Assembly (NCBI GenBank): GCA_030592825.1
Contig: JAUVIG010000058.1
Coordinates: forward strand, 1 to 13,669
Source: Chlorobiota bacterium
Lineage (GTDB): Bacteria; Bacteroidota; Bacteroidia; Bacteroidales; JAADGE01
Reading direction: 5' to 3'
DNA length: 13,669 bases
The notes under the pieces: generated by a model
Databases searched by the model: none
The model's input: the letters and a program-made list of their open reading frames with translations, nothing else
Told to the model about the DNA's origin: nothing
Part shown: positions 1 to 8,464 of the stretch, in pieces
Position numbering within the stretch: the stretch's first letter is position 1
Layout: each line of letters opens with the position of its first letter
Program-made: the position numbers and the translations under genes

Positions 1-2
1 GG

Positions 3-932
3 GAAGATAAATTAGAAAAGATGGTTAAAAAAACCATTAACGAAAATGTAACACGTATTACAGGAGTGCCGTCGTGGACTCTTGTTTTATTAAAAAGAAT
101 ATTAGAGGTAACCGGTAAAAATAAAATAGAGGAAATATGGCCTGATTTTGAATTATTTATTCACGGCGGAGTAAGTTTTGTTCCTTATAAATCTGAATTT
201 GATAAGATACTTCCAAAAGGAATCAGATATTTGGAAACTTATAATGCATCAGAAGGTTTTTTCGGAATACAAGATGATTTATCTCGTGATGATATGTTAC
301 TGATGCTTGATTTGGGTATTTTTTATGAATTTATCAGAGTTAATCAAATTGATGAAGACGAGCCTGATGTTTTTACAATCGGCGATGTAGAAATTGGAGT
401 GAATTATGCTGTGATTATTTCTACCAACGGAGGATTATGGCGCTATTTGATTGGAGATACGGTTAAGTTTACTTTACTAAAACCGCATAAAATAAAGATA
501 ACAGGCAGAATTAAACATTTTATTAATGCTTTCGGAGAAGAGTTGATTATTGACAATGCAGAAAGAGCACTTAAAGCAGCATCTGAAAAAACTAATGCAC
601 ATATAAAAGAATATACGGCTGCACCGATTTATATGTCGGATAAAGAGACAGGCGGACATGAGTGGTTGATTGAATTTTCCGAAAAACCTGATGATTTTAA
701 TAAGTTTATTAATGTTTTAGATGAGGTTTTGAAAAAAAACAATACAGACTATGCAGCAAAACGTTATAAAGATTTCACAATAAGAATGCCGGTGGTCCAT
801 ATTGCCGAAGAAGGACTTTTTTATAAATGGATGAAAGAAAAGGGTAAATTAGGCGGACAAAACAAAGTTCCGCGACTTTCAAATAATCGTTTGTATATTG
901 ATGAATTATTGGAGTTAAATAAAACCTTGTAA
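3..932 (+). CDS. GH3-family acyl-acid amido synthetase-like protein, 5'-truncated by the window
   Basis: This is the C-terminal roughly 310 codons of a bacterial GH3 protein of the ANL adenylating superfamily. The family is usually about 500 residues, so about 200 N-terminal residues lie left of the window. The frame is open to base 3, so the ATG at 21 is internal. What is seen: the YNASEG motif (about 240-257), which in plant GH3 enzymes helps bind ATP/Mg; TNGGLWRYLIGD (about 426-458), the ANL motif whose Asp contacts the AMP ribose; then the small mobile C-terminal domain with GEELI. Plant members adenylate a carboxylate such as jasmonate or an auxin and join it to an amino acid. The substrate of bacterial Bacteroidota members is not known to me, and nothing in this window points to one. 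The family call is firm, the reaction is inferred. Confidence 0.9.
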   Translation, partial: EDKLEKMVKKTINENVTRITGVPSWTLVLLKRILEVTGKNKIEEIWPDFELFIHGGVSFVPYKSEFDKILPKGIRYLETYNASEGFFGIQDDLSRDDMLLMLDLGIFYEFIRVNQIDEDEPDVFTIGDVEIGVNYAVIISTNGGLWRYLIGDTVKFTLLKPHKIKITGRIKHFINAFGEELIIDNAERALKAASEKTNAHIKEYTAAPIYMSDKETGGHEWLIEFSEKPDDFNKFINVLDEVLKKNNTDYAAKRYKDFTIRMPVVHIAEEGLFYKWMKEKGKLGGQNKVPRLSNNRLYIDELLELNKTL

Positions 933-991
933 AGCTACAAGCAAATTAAGATAAATAGTTTTTTATAAAACAGATGCTTTTAAATAAATTT

Positions 992-1016
992 GCAGTCCAC
1001 AGTAGGCAGTCTTCAG
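992..1016. repeat. short imperfect direct repeat between genes
   Basis: Two 11-mers, GCAGTCCACAG and GCAGTCTTCAG, are separated by TAG and match at 9 of 11 positions. They lie in the 933-1115 gap between the GH3 gene and the next gene. Apart from this pair the gap shows no gene, no RNA gene and no convincing terminator. The pair may be a small copy of a dispersed intergenic repeat family, which cannot be tested from one window. Confidence 0.35.
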
Positions 1017-1115
1017 AATAACCTTTTTGTATGTAGATTTTCATTGCTGTAACACAAAGTTTTAAATGTTCAAATCTGCACTCACTGTATGAAATGTTTT
1101 ATATTCAGAAAAATA

Positions 1116-1904
1116 ATGAAATATATCAACTTTATAATATTTATTTATTTTTTTAACACAGCAGAAAGTCAAGTTGTAATTGAGCAAACAATTGATATTC
1201 AGGCAAGAAACATTTATGCAGATAATTTTGATAATCTTTATGTTCTATCCGATAATGCTTTTGTAAAATATAATTCGGAAGGAGAAAAACTTGCTGCTTT
1301 CTATGCGGAAGGCGGTGAAGAAATAACTTATGCTGATGTCAGAAATCCTTTTAAAATAATTGTGATATTCGAACAGCAAAATAAGTTGTTAATTCTTGAT
1401 AATAATTTGACCCCTGTCAGTAATGATATTCTTTTAGATGAAACAGATGTTTTTGGTGATGCTTTGCTATGTGGGGCGACAATTGGCGGATATTGGATTT
1501 ATGATAAAGTGAACAATCAATTACTTAAATTAAATTCCGTTTTTGACACAGAGTATAAAAAAAGTTTATTCACGAAACTTAATATAATTTCAATTACTGA
1601 TAATGCATCAAATATTTTTTCGCAAACGGATTCAGGCAGGATTTACAGTTATGATTATATTTCAGGAAATCCGGGATATATGCCGGAGATAAATGTTGCC
1701 GGAGATTTTTCAGTGAAAGATGATGTTTTGATATATTTCAATACATATTTTCACAGGTTAGAATTTATCAATCTTTCACAAAAAAATCAAACAATTATTA
1801 TGCTTCCGAAAGAAATTGAGATTATAGATGCAACTACAGGAAATACAAGAATCTTCTTTTTTGATGACACCAAAGTTTATGTTTCTTCAAAAAAACAAGA
1901 TTAG
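1116..1904 (+). CDS. secreted or periplasmic protein of unknown function, possible beta-propeller
   Basis: I do not recognise a named family. I choose the ATG at 1116, giving 262 residues, over the in-frame ATG at 1089. From 1116 the protein begins MKYINFIIFIYFFNTAESQ, a compact signal peptide with one charged residue, a hydrophobic core and a small-residue cleavage region. The mature part is rich in short beta-type segments such as NIYADNFDNLYVLSDNAFVKYNSEG, here read as NIYADNFDNLYVLSD then NAFVKYNSEG, in which an aromatic or hydrophobic strand alternates with Asp/Asn turns. This suggests a single 6-bladed NHL-like propeller, without clear catalytic residues. It follows the GH3 gene in the same direction after about 180 nt, so it may be separately transcribed. 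Its TAG overlaps the TAA of the convergent gene by a few bases. Cell-envelope location is inferred from the signal peptide. Confidence 0.7.
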   Translation: MKYINFIIFIYFFNTAESQVVIEQTIDIQARNIYADNFDNLYVLSDNAFVKYNSEGEKLAAFYAEGGEEITYADVRNPFKIIVIFEQQNKLLILDNNLTPVSNDILLDETDVFGDALLCGATIGGYWIYDKVNNQLLKLNSVFDTEYKKSLFTKLNIISITDNASNIFSQTDSGRIYSYDYISGNPGYMPEINVAGDFSVKDDVLIYFNTYFHRLEFINLSQKNQTIIMLPKEIEIIDATTGNTRIFFFDDTKVYVSSKKQD

Positions 1905-3133
1905 TGAAAAAATAAATATGCCAGAAGAATTGCCGCAATAATTCCCGCGAAATCTGCAATTAATCCTGCTGTAACTGCATATCTTGTGTGTTTTATTCCT
2001 ACCGAACCGAAATACAGAGCTATGATATAAAATGTTGTGTCGGTTGCACCTTGAACTGTTGATGCAACTTTACCAACAAATGAATCTGCACCATGAAATT
2101 CCATAGCTTCAACCATCATGCCTCTGGCTCCGCTTCCACTTAAAGGTTTCATTAAAGCAGTGGGTAACGCCTCAATAAAATCAGTATTTACGCCGAATAC
2201 TTCAAATACTGCTGCAAAACCTATGATTAAATAACTCATTGCACCTGAAGCTCTGAATACTCCTATAGAAACTAATATGGCAACGAGATAGGGTATGATT
2301 TTTACAGCAATTTTAAAGCCTTCTTTTGCACCTTCTATAAATGCTTCATAAACATTAACTTTCTTAATTGCTGCAAGTCCAATAAAAAAGACAATGATAC
2401 TGAATAATATAACATTACTTGCAGTTGAGGAAATTTGTGCTATTTGTTCCTTCGGAAGCTGTTGTAAATAGAAAATTGTTCCGACAATTAATGCCGTAAC
2501 TCCTCCGAGATATGCTAAAATTGTTTTATTAAATAAATTAATGCGTTGATAAATTGAGACACTGATTAATCCTGCAAGTGTTGAAAAATAAGTTGCTAAT
2601 AAAATCGGAATAAAAATATCTGAAGGATCAGCAGCACCAAGTTGTGCTCGGAAAACCATAACACTGATCGGAATAATTGTTAAGCCCGAAGTATTTAATA
2701 CAAGAAACATAATTTGAGCATTCGATGCCGTATTTTTTTTCTTATTTGTTTTTTGAAGTTGGCTCATGGCTTTTAATCCCATAGGAGTAGCAGCATTGTC
2801 CAAGCCAAGCATGTTTGCAGCTATGTTCATCATTATTGAACCATATGCAGGATGATCTTTTTCCAGATCAGGGAATATTTTTCTGAAAAAAGGATTTATT
2901 AATTTCGAAAACAGTCTTATTACTCCTCCTTTTTCTCCTATTTTCATAATTCCAAGCCAAAGAGTAAGAACTCCCGTTAAACCTAAGGAAATTTTAAACC
3001 CGGCTTTTGCCATATCAAAAGTACTTGAAACCATTGCAGGAAAAACTTGTGTATCTCCCAGTAAAATCAGTTTGATTAAGCCTACAATGAAGGCAATTAT
3101 GAAGAAAGCTATCCAAATATAATTTAAAACCAT
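1901..3133 (-). CDS. SpmA-SpmB fused nucleoside-recognition (Gate) domain membrane protein
   Basis: A 410-residue polytopic inner-membrane protein. The N-terminal half (about residues 1-200) matches the SpmA type, with DMAKAGFKISLGLTGVLTLW and the segment MNIAANMLGLDNAATPMGLK. The C-terminal half (about 240-410) matches the SpmB type, with a Gate-like segment ALMKPLSGSGARGMM and the STVQGATDTTFYIIALYFG motif. In Bacillus, SpmA and SpmB are separate proteins needed for spore core dehydration. In non-sporulating Bacteroidota they occur fused as here, with no established role; transport of a small solute is a guess from the Gate domain. I choose the ATG at 3133 rather than the ATG at 3166 because MVLNYIWIAFF starts directly with the first membrane helix, as I recall for relatives. 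It is convergent with the preceding + gene and lies downstream of a minus-strand terminator, so it should have its own promoter. Confidence 0.88.
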   Translation of the reverse strand: MVLNYIWIAFFIIAFIVGLIKLILLGDTQVFPAMVSSTFDMAKAGFKISLGLTGVLTLWLGIMKIGEKGGVIRLFSKLINPFFRKIFPDLEKDHPAYGSIMMNIAANMLGLDNAATPMGLKAMSQLQKTNKKKNTASNAQIMFLVLNTSGLTIIPISVMVFRAQLGAADPSDIFIPILLATYFSTLAGLISVSIYQRINLFNKTILAYLGGVTALIVGTIFYLQQLPKEQIAQISSTASNVILFSIIVFFIGLAAIKKVNVYEAFIEGAKEGFKIAVKIIPYLVAILVSIGVFRASGAMSYLIIGFAAVFEVFGVNTDFIEALPTALMKPLSGSGARGMMVEAMEFHGADSFVGKVASTVQGATDTTFYIIALYFGSVGIKHTRYAVTAGLIADFAGIIAAILLAYLFFH

Positions 3134-3197
3134 TGTAAAGGTTATTCTTAAAAATATGTTATACAAATTTATAATTTATTAATCAGAACAACAAGAA

Positions 3198-3231
3198 AAT
3201 AAAAAAGCAAATGTTAAAAATACATTCGCTT
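3198..3231 (-). terminator. rho-independent terminator of the LamG/T9SS gene
   Basis: Read on the minus strand, AAGCGAATGT (3231-3222) pairs with ACATTTGCTT (3214-3205) around the loop ATTTTTA. This is a 10-bp stem with one G-U pair in the RNA. A T-rich run follows directly (3206 downwards). It sits 24 nt after the stop codon of the 3256-4272 gene and before the SpmA-SpmB gene. The asymmetry of the T run favours action on minus-strand transcripts. Confidence 0.7.
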
Positions 3232-3255
3232 ATATAAGTTTTGTAATTATGTTTC

Positions 3256-4272
3256 TTAATGTGTATATTTAATAAATTTTTTCGAAAATACAGTATTATT
3301 TATTTTAATATTTATTAGGTATACAGATTGGGGCAGTTTTGAAACATCAATTTCTTTGTGATTTGAATTAATAACATTGCTTAATACTAACTTCCCGCTT
3401 ATATCATATATTTGGATTTCTGATATTATATCGGTTTCAGTTTCAATTACTAAAAACTCGGTTGTCGGATTTGGATATAATTGTATGGAATAGTTATTTT
3501 TATCAATATCCTGTGTGTTAGAATATAAGTCATTTACTTCTTCATCTGTTAAAGCACATTGAAAAATTTTAATATCATCAATTTTTCCGTGAAAATTATA
3601 GTTAAAATCATTATAATTTGGGTTGTTACCGGAGAAAGTGCCAATAAACCAATTATGTTGCATATCTAAAGTATTGTTAATAATTGAATCGGTTTTTATA
3701 AGTTCACCGTCAAAATATTGTTTTAATAAATTATCTTCTCTCGTATAAACCAAGAAATGCCAATTTTGTAATACACTTACATTCATATATTTTGGATAAG
3801 AAGAATAATTTTCCCAAAATCCGGTCATAAGATATTCTGAATTTTCATAATCCAAATTATAAGCCATATAGAAGCCCTCACGGAAAAAGTCATTATTTAC
3901 GACAGATGAATATGAATGCCCGTCAAAGATATATTGCCTGTCAAGATGTTGAGAATCTATTCCGTATTGTTCATCCCAATTTTCTAAATATGCCCAAACG
4001 CAAAGAGTAAAATCACCAATGTTTGAAACATCACCTTCCGGAATAATTTCAATATAATCATCTACACCGTCAAAATAATAAGCAGAGTTTTCATTTCCAA
4101 ATCTGTCAGTTGTGAGTGTGGCACCGAAAACGATTCCGTTATTATTGTTGCCGCTGACATCATCAGCATTATATGAGAAAGGGTAATCAGCTACTAAAAA
4201 TTGAATAGAATCTTGGGCTGATAAACATGTAATGCAAAAAAGAGAAACAAGAATAAAGTATATTTTTTTCAT
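3256..4272 (-). CDS. secreted LamG-domain protein with type IX sorting domain
   Basis: A 338-residue exported protein. Residues 1-20 (MKKIYFILVSLFCITCLSAQ) form a Sec signal peptide. Residues about 23-250 form a LamG/concanavalin-like jelly roll: it opens with YPFSYNADDVSGNNNNG, has YYFDGVDDYIEI near 66-76, and closes with HGKIDDIKIFQCALTDEEV, all typical of the LamG_3 group. After a short linker, residues about 262-338 form a type A C-terminal sorting domain (IQLYPNPTTEFLVIE, IYDISGKLV, YLINI and a basic tail). The family knowledge is that such domains direct export through the type IX system and anchoring or release at the cell surface. The LamG domain may bind a glycan; no catalytic domain is present, and it is small for a T9SS cargo. 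It is divergent from the sensor-kinase pseudogene and shares its control region. Confidence 0.92.
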   Translation of the reverse strand: MKKIYFILVSLFCITCLSAQDSIQFLVADYPFSYNADDVSGNNNNGIVFGATLTTDRFGNENSAYYFDGVDDYIEIIPEGDVSNIGDFTLCVWAYLENWDEQYGIDSQHLDRQYIFDGHSYSSVVNNDFFREGFYMAYNLDYENSEYLMTGFWENYSSYPKYMNVSVLQNWHFLVYTREDNLLKQYFDGELIKTDSIINNTLDMQHNWFIGTFSGNNPNYNDFNYNFHGKIDDIKIFQCALTDEEVNDLYSNTQDIDKNNYSIQLYPNPTTEFLVIETETDIISEIQIYDISGKLVLSNVINSNHKEIDVSKLPQSVYLINIKINNTVFSKKFIKYTH

Positions 4273-4312
4273 TTTAAATAATGATTAGGGTTAATAATAA
4301 AAATAATAATTG

Positions 4313-4320
4313 AAAACTTA
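4313..4320 (-). promoter_or_regulatory. possible Bacteroidota -7 element for the LamG gene
   Basis: On the minus strand the bases read TAAGTTTT, a 7 of 8 match to the Bacteroidota -7 consensus TAnnTTTG, about 40 nt before the ATG of the LamG gene. A TTTT lies 19 nt further upstream where a -33 element would be expected, which is a weak match. In DNA this AT-rich, such matches arise by chance, so the call is tentative. Confidence 0.25.
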
Positions 4321-4383
4321 TAAACAATTTACAATTGATAAAAGTATATAAAAAAAATTAGGTTTATGTTATAATTCAATTTA

Positions 4384-4446
4384 TGTAGTGAGTGGTAAGA
4401 TTTGTGTAGTGAACGGTAAATTTCATGTAGTGAACGGTAAAATTAA
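4384..4446. promoter_or_regulatory. three 21-bp tandem repeats, probable LytTR-type operator
   Basis: Three copies start at 4384, 4405 and 4426 with an exact 21-bp period. Copies 2 and 3 share TGTAGTGAACGGTAA, and copy 1 is a diverged form (TGTAGTGAGTGGTAA). On the minus strand the core of copies 2 and 3 is ACCGTTCAC (4409-4417 and 4430-4438), separated by 12 bp. The LytTR binding pattern known from regulators such as AgrA is two direct 9-mers, [TA][AC][CA]GTTN[AG][TG], 12-13 bp apart. The core matches 8 of 9 positions. A 21-bp step puts all copies on one face of the helix. The array lies between the divergent LamG gene and a LytTR two-component system, so it may control either or both. Confidence 0.65.
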
Positions 4447-4468
4447 AAAATGCGTAATTGCATTTTTT
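4445..4468. repeat. perfect 9-bp inverted repeat before the sensor gene
   Basis: AAAAAATGC (4445-4453), spacer GTAATT, GCATTTTTT (4460-4468). The arms are perfectly complementary, but only two of nine pairs are G-C. It directly follows the 21-bp tandem repeats and contains the first in-frame ATG (4450), which argues that this ATG is not the start. It could be a protein-binding palindrome or a weak hairpin with a T run on either strand. Confidence 0.45.
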
Positions 4469-4509
4469 GTCTTCAATATTTAGTTAAATTGCACTTTTTA
4501 TATTTTCAA

Positions 4510-7453
4510 GTGAAATACTCTCAATTAATCATATTATTAAGTTTTTTCTTTTCATTTATTGTATCTTATGCTCAGCATCCTAAAATGCAGCAATATACAA
4601 TTGAAGACGGCATATCCGGAACCGAAGTTTTTGATGTGATTCAAGATGACAGAGGTTATATTTGGCTTGCTACAAATAACGGGATATGTAAATTTAACGG
4701 AAAGAAGTTTGAATCGTATTACAAAAGAGACGGTTTGCCGGATAATTCTATTATAGAATTTTACAAAGATTCAAGAGGAAGAATATGGATATTGCCTTAC
4801 AATAATAAATTAGCATATTTGAAAAATGACAGTATTTATTCATATAAATTCAATAATAAGCTTAAGGTTTATGAATATAGTTCAGTTTATAGTATTGCAT
4901 CTTTTCTTGTTAAAAAAGATGATTTATATATAGGTTGGATAAGAAACGGAATTATTAAAATTAATAAAGCCGGCAATATTGACACTATTAATGCCTATTC
5001 TGAATCTTCATCTTGTGTATATCTCTTTCCTGAAAAATAAGGTCGTTTTTTCTCACAACTTTCCTTTTGAAAAAAATTACAGAACTTATTTTCAAGATAA
5101 GGATACGAGTTATTATTTTAAACCTTTCTTAAATAAAAATACTACAATAAGTATACAAATTGAATATGCATTATACAACAAAAATCTATGTGTTTCTTAT
5201 GGTAAGCATTTGTTTATAGTGAGTAAATATAAAGTTAAAGCACACAGAATTTTTAAAAGTATTGTTACCAAATTAAAATATGACAGAAGTGGAAATTTAT
5301 GGGTATGCACATATAATAACGGAGTATATTCTTTTCCTGATTCAAGAATAAGTGTTGATGCAAAATTCAACTTGTTAAAAGATAGAACTATTACATCATT
5401 TTATCAGGATAATGCAGGTGCATATTGGATAAGTACGATGAAAAATGGTGTTTATTATATTCCGTCTCTTAATTTTAATATAAAAGACGAATTAGTAGAT
5501 AATTTTGTAAATAATATTGTCGCAGGAAATAATAAAATTTGGTATTCAACAGGTAAAAATAAGTTAGGCTATTTCGACAGTATAACAAAGAAACAATATA
5601 ATTTGTCAAATAGTAGTACATTTAAAATATCTGATTTAATTTATGACGTAAATAAAAAAGAGTTGTGGGGAGGTTTTGAGCGGTTTGCAGGTTTTTTTTA
5701 TATTAATTTTGAAACAGATACTTTTATTACATCAATATCTAAAAATGAAACTAAAATTACTGTTAAATCATTGTTATTAAATAAAAGTACAATTATTGTC
5801 GGAGGGAGTGCACACTTGTCTTTTTTCAGGAATAAAAATTACACATGTGTATTAACAAAAAAATTCAAAATTCCTGCACATACGATTCATTTCGGCAAAG
5901 CAAATAATGAAATTTGGATAGGAAACAGAGACGGATTATATTTTTTCAAAAATGATTCAATTACTTATTTTGGTGAAAAGAATGAATTGTTTAAGAAAAG
6001 AGTTGTAAAGTTAATATATGAAAGAAGTAATGACCTATTGTGGGTTGCAACAAAAGATTCAGGAATTTATATGGTAAAAGATGATATTGTAAAATCAATA
6101 ACAGAAAATGAAGGTTTATCCGGAAATAATATAACAGCTTTGTACGTGAAAAATAATAAAGTATGGGTAGGAACAACAAATGGTTTGGATCAAATTACTA
6201 TTACAGATCAAGAAAAGCATATTTATGAAATTCAACATTTTAATGAAAACAAAGGACTTGTAAGCAATATTATAAATGATATAGCTGTTATTGAGCCGGT
6301 TGTATATATTGCTACAAATAAAGGCATTTCGTTTTTCAACTATAAAAATGTCAAAAAAAATTATATAGCGCCTCCAATTTATATTACAGATATAAAAATT
6401 AACAATAAAGATACTGTATTGCAAGACAGCTATATTTTACCTTATGGTTTGAACAACATTGATATTAAATATGTAGGATTAAGTTACAAAGCACCTAAAG
6501 AAGTTACTTATCAATATCAATTAGAAGGTTTGCATGCTGAAATACAAACAACTTTTTCAAACAATTTGGAGTTTTCATTATTGCCTCCCGGTCGTTATAA
6601 CTTTAAAATATATGCTGTAAATGAAGACGGAATCCGCAGTAAAGAACCAAAAGAGATTCAATTTATTATTAAACCACCCTTTTATATGACATGGTGGTTT
6701 ATCGGTTTTATTGCTTTACTGTTAATATTTATTACAGGAAGCATTTTCAGAATAATTAACAGAATAAAGTTAAAGGAAATAAGAAAACGTAATCAAGTTG
6801 AAAAGAACCTTATTAAAGAAAGACAAAAAGCATTAGGTCAACAAATGAATCCTCATTTTATATTTAATACTCTCAGTTCTATTCAAAATTATTTATACAA
6901 AAATGACAGAATTTTTTCTTCGGTCTATTTGGAAAAGTTTTCACAATTAATGAGAAATACACTTTATAACTCACAGGAAGAATTTATCTTATTAAAGGAT
7001 GAACTAAAATCATTAAGTGCTTATTTGGAATTAGAACAAATAAGATTGAATAACAAATTTGAATTCAAAATAGAAACTGATAATGAAATTGACATTTATT
7101 TAATTAAAATTCCTGCTTTTTTGATTCAACCTTATGTTGAAAATTCAGTTTGGCACGGTATAAATTAAAAAGAAGAAAAAGGTATTGTTGAAATTGATTT
7201 CATAATAAAAGATGATTATATAATTTGCAGTGTTGAAGATAACGGAATAGGAAGAAAAGCATCATCAGAAATCAATAAAAGAAAACTAAAATCTCATATA
7301 TCATTAGGAGGAAAAATTACAGAAAAACGATTAAATTTATTCAATTCTTTATATAAAAGGAAATTATCAATCAGATATACTGATTTAACAAATAAAAACG
7401 GGGAATCTACAGGAACGAAAGTTATCCTTACAATTCCGACTTTTTATGAATAA
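4510..7453 (+). pseudogene. Reg_prop/Y_Y_Y sensor histidine kinase (His_kinase family), disrupted twice
   Basis: Repaired, this would be a 980-residue sensor. The likely start is GTG 4510, giving MKYSQLIILLSFFFSFIVSYAQ as Sec signal; the ATG at 4450 would add 20 residues. Next come periplasmic two-component propeller repeats (GLPDNSIIEFYKDSRGRIW, DRSGNLWVCTYNNGVYSF, GLSGNNITALYV), then a Y_Y_Y domain (about 6380-6675), one membrane helix (about 6685-6750), and a PF06580-type kinase with QQMNPHFIFN, whose phospho-acceptor His is codon 6854-6856. The ATPase part has the N box PYVENSVWHG and G box EDNGIGRKA. Two lesions break it. At the A5 run 5033-5037 one extra base shifts the frame (the first part ends at 5038-5040). 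At 7166-7168 an in-frame TAA falls just after the N box, while the same frame continues with KEEKGIVEIDF to the TAA at 7451. The truncated product would lack most of the ATP-binding domain. Confidence 0.88.
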
Positions 7454-7473
7454 TGAATTAACTAAATATTACA

Positions 7474-8215
7474 ATGGGTATAAGCTGTGTTATTATTGAT
7501 GATGAATCAAACAATCGTGAACTGATTAGTAATATTATCAAAGATAATTTCAGTAATATTGAAATTGTAGGAACCGGAGAATCAGTTATTACAGGACTAA
7601 GTGAAATTAATTTAAAAAAACCACAACTGATTTTCATGGATATTGAACTGCCTGACGGTTCGGGATTTGATATTTTGGAAAGTATTCAAGAAAAAAATCA
7701 TAAGGTTATTTTTATTTCAGCTTTTAATGAATATGCAATAAAAGCTTTTAAATACAGTGCCGTTGATTATATTCTGAAACCGATAAATATTTTAGAATTT
7801 ATAAAAGCAGTAAATAAAGCAATAAATTTTATTGAAAAACATAATAATTACAGTATTTTATTAGAAAATATTAAATCAGATTTTCCGTCAAAATTGGCAA
7901 TGAATATTAGCACAGGGGTTGAGTATATTGATGTAAATAATATTATTTATATTGAAGGAGACGGCAGATACTCTAAAATATTTGTAAAAGGCGGAAAAGA
8001 ATATCTTGAAGCTAAAATAATATCTTATTTTGAAGAAATATTGAATGAACATATTTTTTTAAGAATTCATAAATCATATTTAATTAATCTTTATTATGTA
8101 AAATCATATAAAAAAGCTAAGGGGGGGCAAAATAGTTATGTCTGACGGTACTGTTTTAAATGTTTCAAGATCCAAAAAAGATGCTTTTCTTGAAAAAATG
8201 GCTGATCTACAGTAA
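7474..8215 (+). pseudogene. LytTR-family response regulator, frameshifted at a G7 run
   Basis: The receiver domain (residues 1-about 120) is intact: acidic pair D9/D10, phospho-acceptor D56 in FMDIELPDGSG, S82, and K102 in LKP. A LytTR DNA-binding domain starts near residue 135 (INISTG-like strand, YIEGDGRYSKIFV, RIHKSYLINLYYV). The open frame ends early at 8145 with an atypical tail after KKAKGG. Removing one G from the run 8121-8127 restores KGGKIVMSDGTVLNVSRSKK and a stop at 8213-8215, giving 246 residues and the normal LytTR end. It starts 20 nt after the kinase gene, so the two formed an operon. The present 223-residue product would keep its receiver but lose the last LytTR strands, so DNA binding is probably lost. 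Reversible slippage in the G run is an alternative to simple decay. Confidence 0.85.
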
Positions 8216-8290
8216 ACTGTCATATCACAAAGATTCTAAAAATAAATGAATATTCATAAAGCAATTTAACTGTAGGAAGTTGTATTTATT

Positions 8291-8458
8291 ATGCTATTCT
8301 TTTTAAACAGATAGAATTGGGATGAAGCAGTTAAAAAAGTTGTTTCAGACAGAGAAGCTAATGATTGGTACGCTAACAGCTTTGATATTGACGGTGATTA
8401 TGCAATTGAACAAAAAATTGGACTTTATATATACGCATTTGCTAATGCCTATATTTAA
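8291..8458 (+). pseudogene. unrecognised coding-like fragment, possible gene remnant
   Basis: In the otherwise empty stretch 8216-8464, one frame stays open for 47 codons after a TAG at 8312-8314. It reads NWDEAVKKVVSDREAND, then WYANSFDIDGDYAIEQK, then IGLYIYAFANAYI and a stop. The residue mix is protein-like, with charged and aromatic positions unlike translated AT-rich noise. An ATG (8291) lies in frame upstream of the TAG, seven codons before it, with no start codon directly after the TAG. I do not recognise the family. It may be the tail of a gene eroded along with the two-component system, or a chance open frame. No terminator for either flanking gene is visible in this stretch. Confidence 0.35.
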
Positions 8459-8464
8459 GAAAAT

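Noticed and set aside
1089..1115. ATG 1089 as start of the small secreted protein
   Set aside because: It would put an extra MKCFIFRKI stretch ahead of an already complete signal peptide starting at 1116; it cannot be fully excluded.
1901..1904. Overlap of convergent stop codons as a regulatory feature
   Set aside because: It is an ordinary tail-to-tail arrangement with no hairpin at the junction.
4384..4446. CRISPR array
   Set aside because: The repeat units follow each other every 21 bp with no room for spacers.
5033..5040. Programmed ribosomal frameshift in the sensor kinase
   Set aside because: A bare A5 run without a classical slippery heptamer or downstream structure is not enough, and the gene also has an in-frame stop and a broken partner.
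7166..7168. Reassigned TAA codon
   Set aside because: TAA is used as the normal stop by other genes in the window, including the flippase and the HAD gene.
8209..8220. Palindrome ACAGT-AA-ACTGT as an operator or terminator
   Set aside because: It overlaps the restored stop codon of the regulator, is short, and has no second copy or T run.
8435..8448. Terminator of the GT2 operon or the regulator
   Set aside because: The GCATT/AATGC hairpin has only 5 pairs and no T run on either side.
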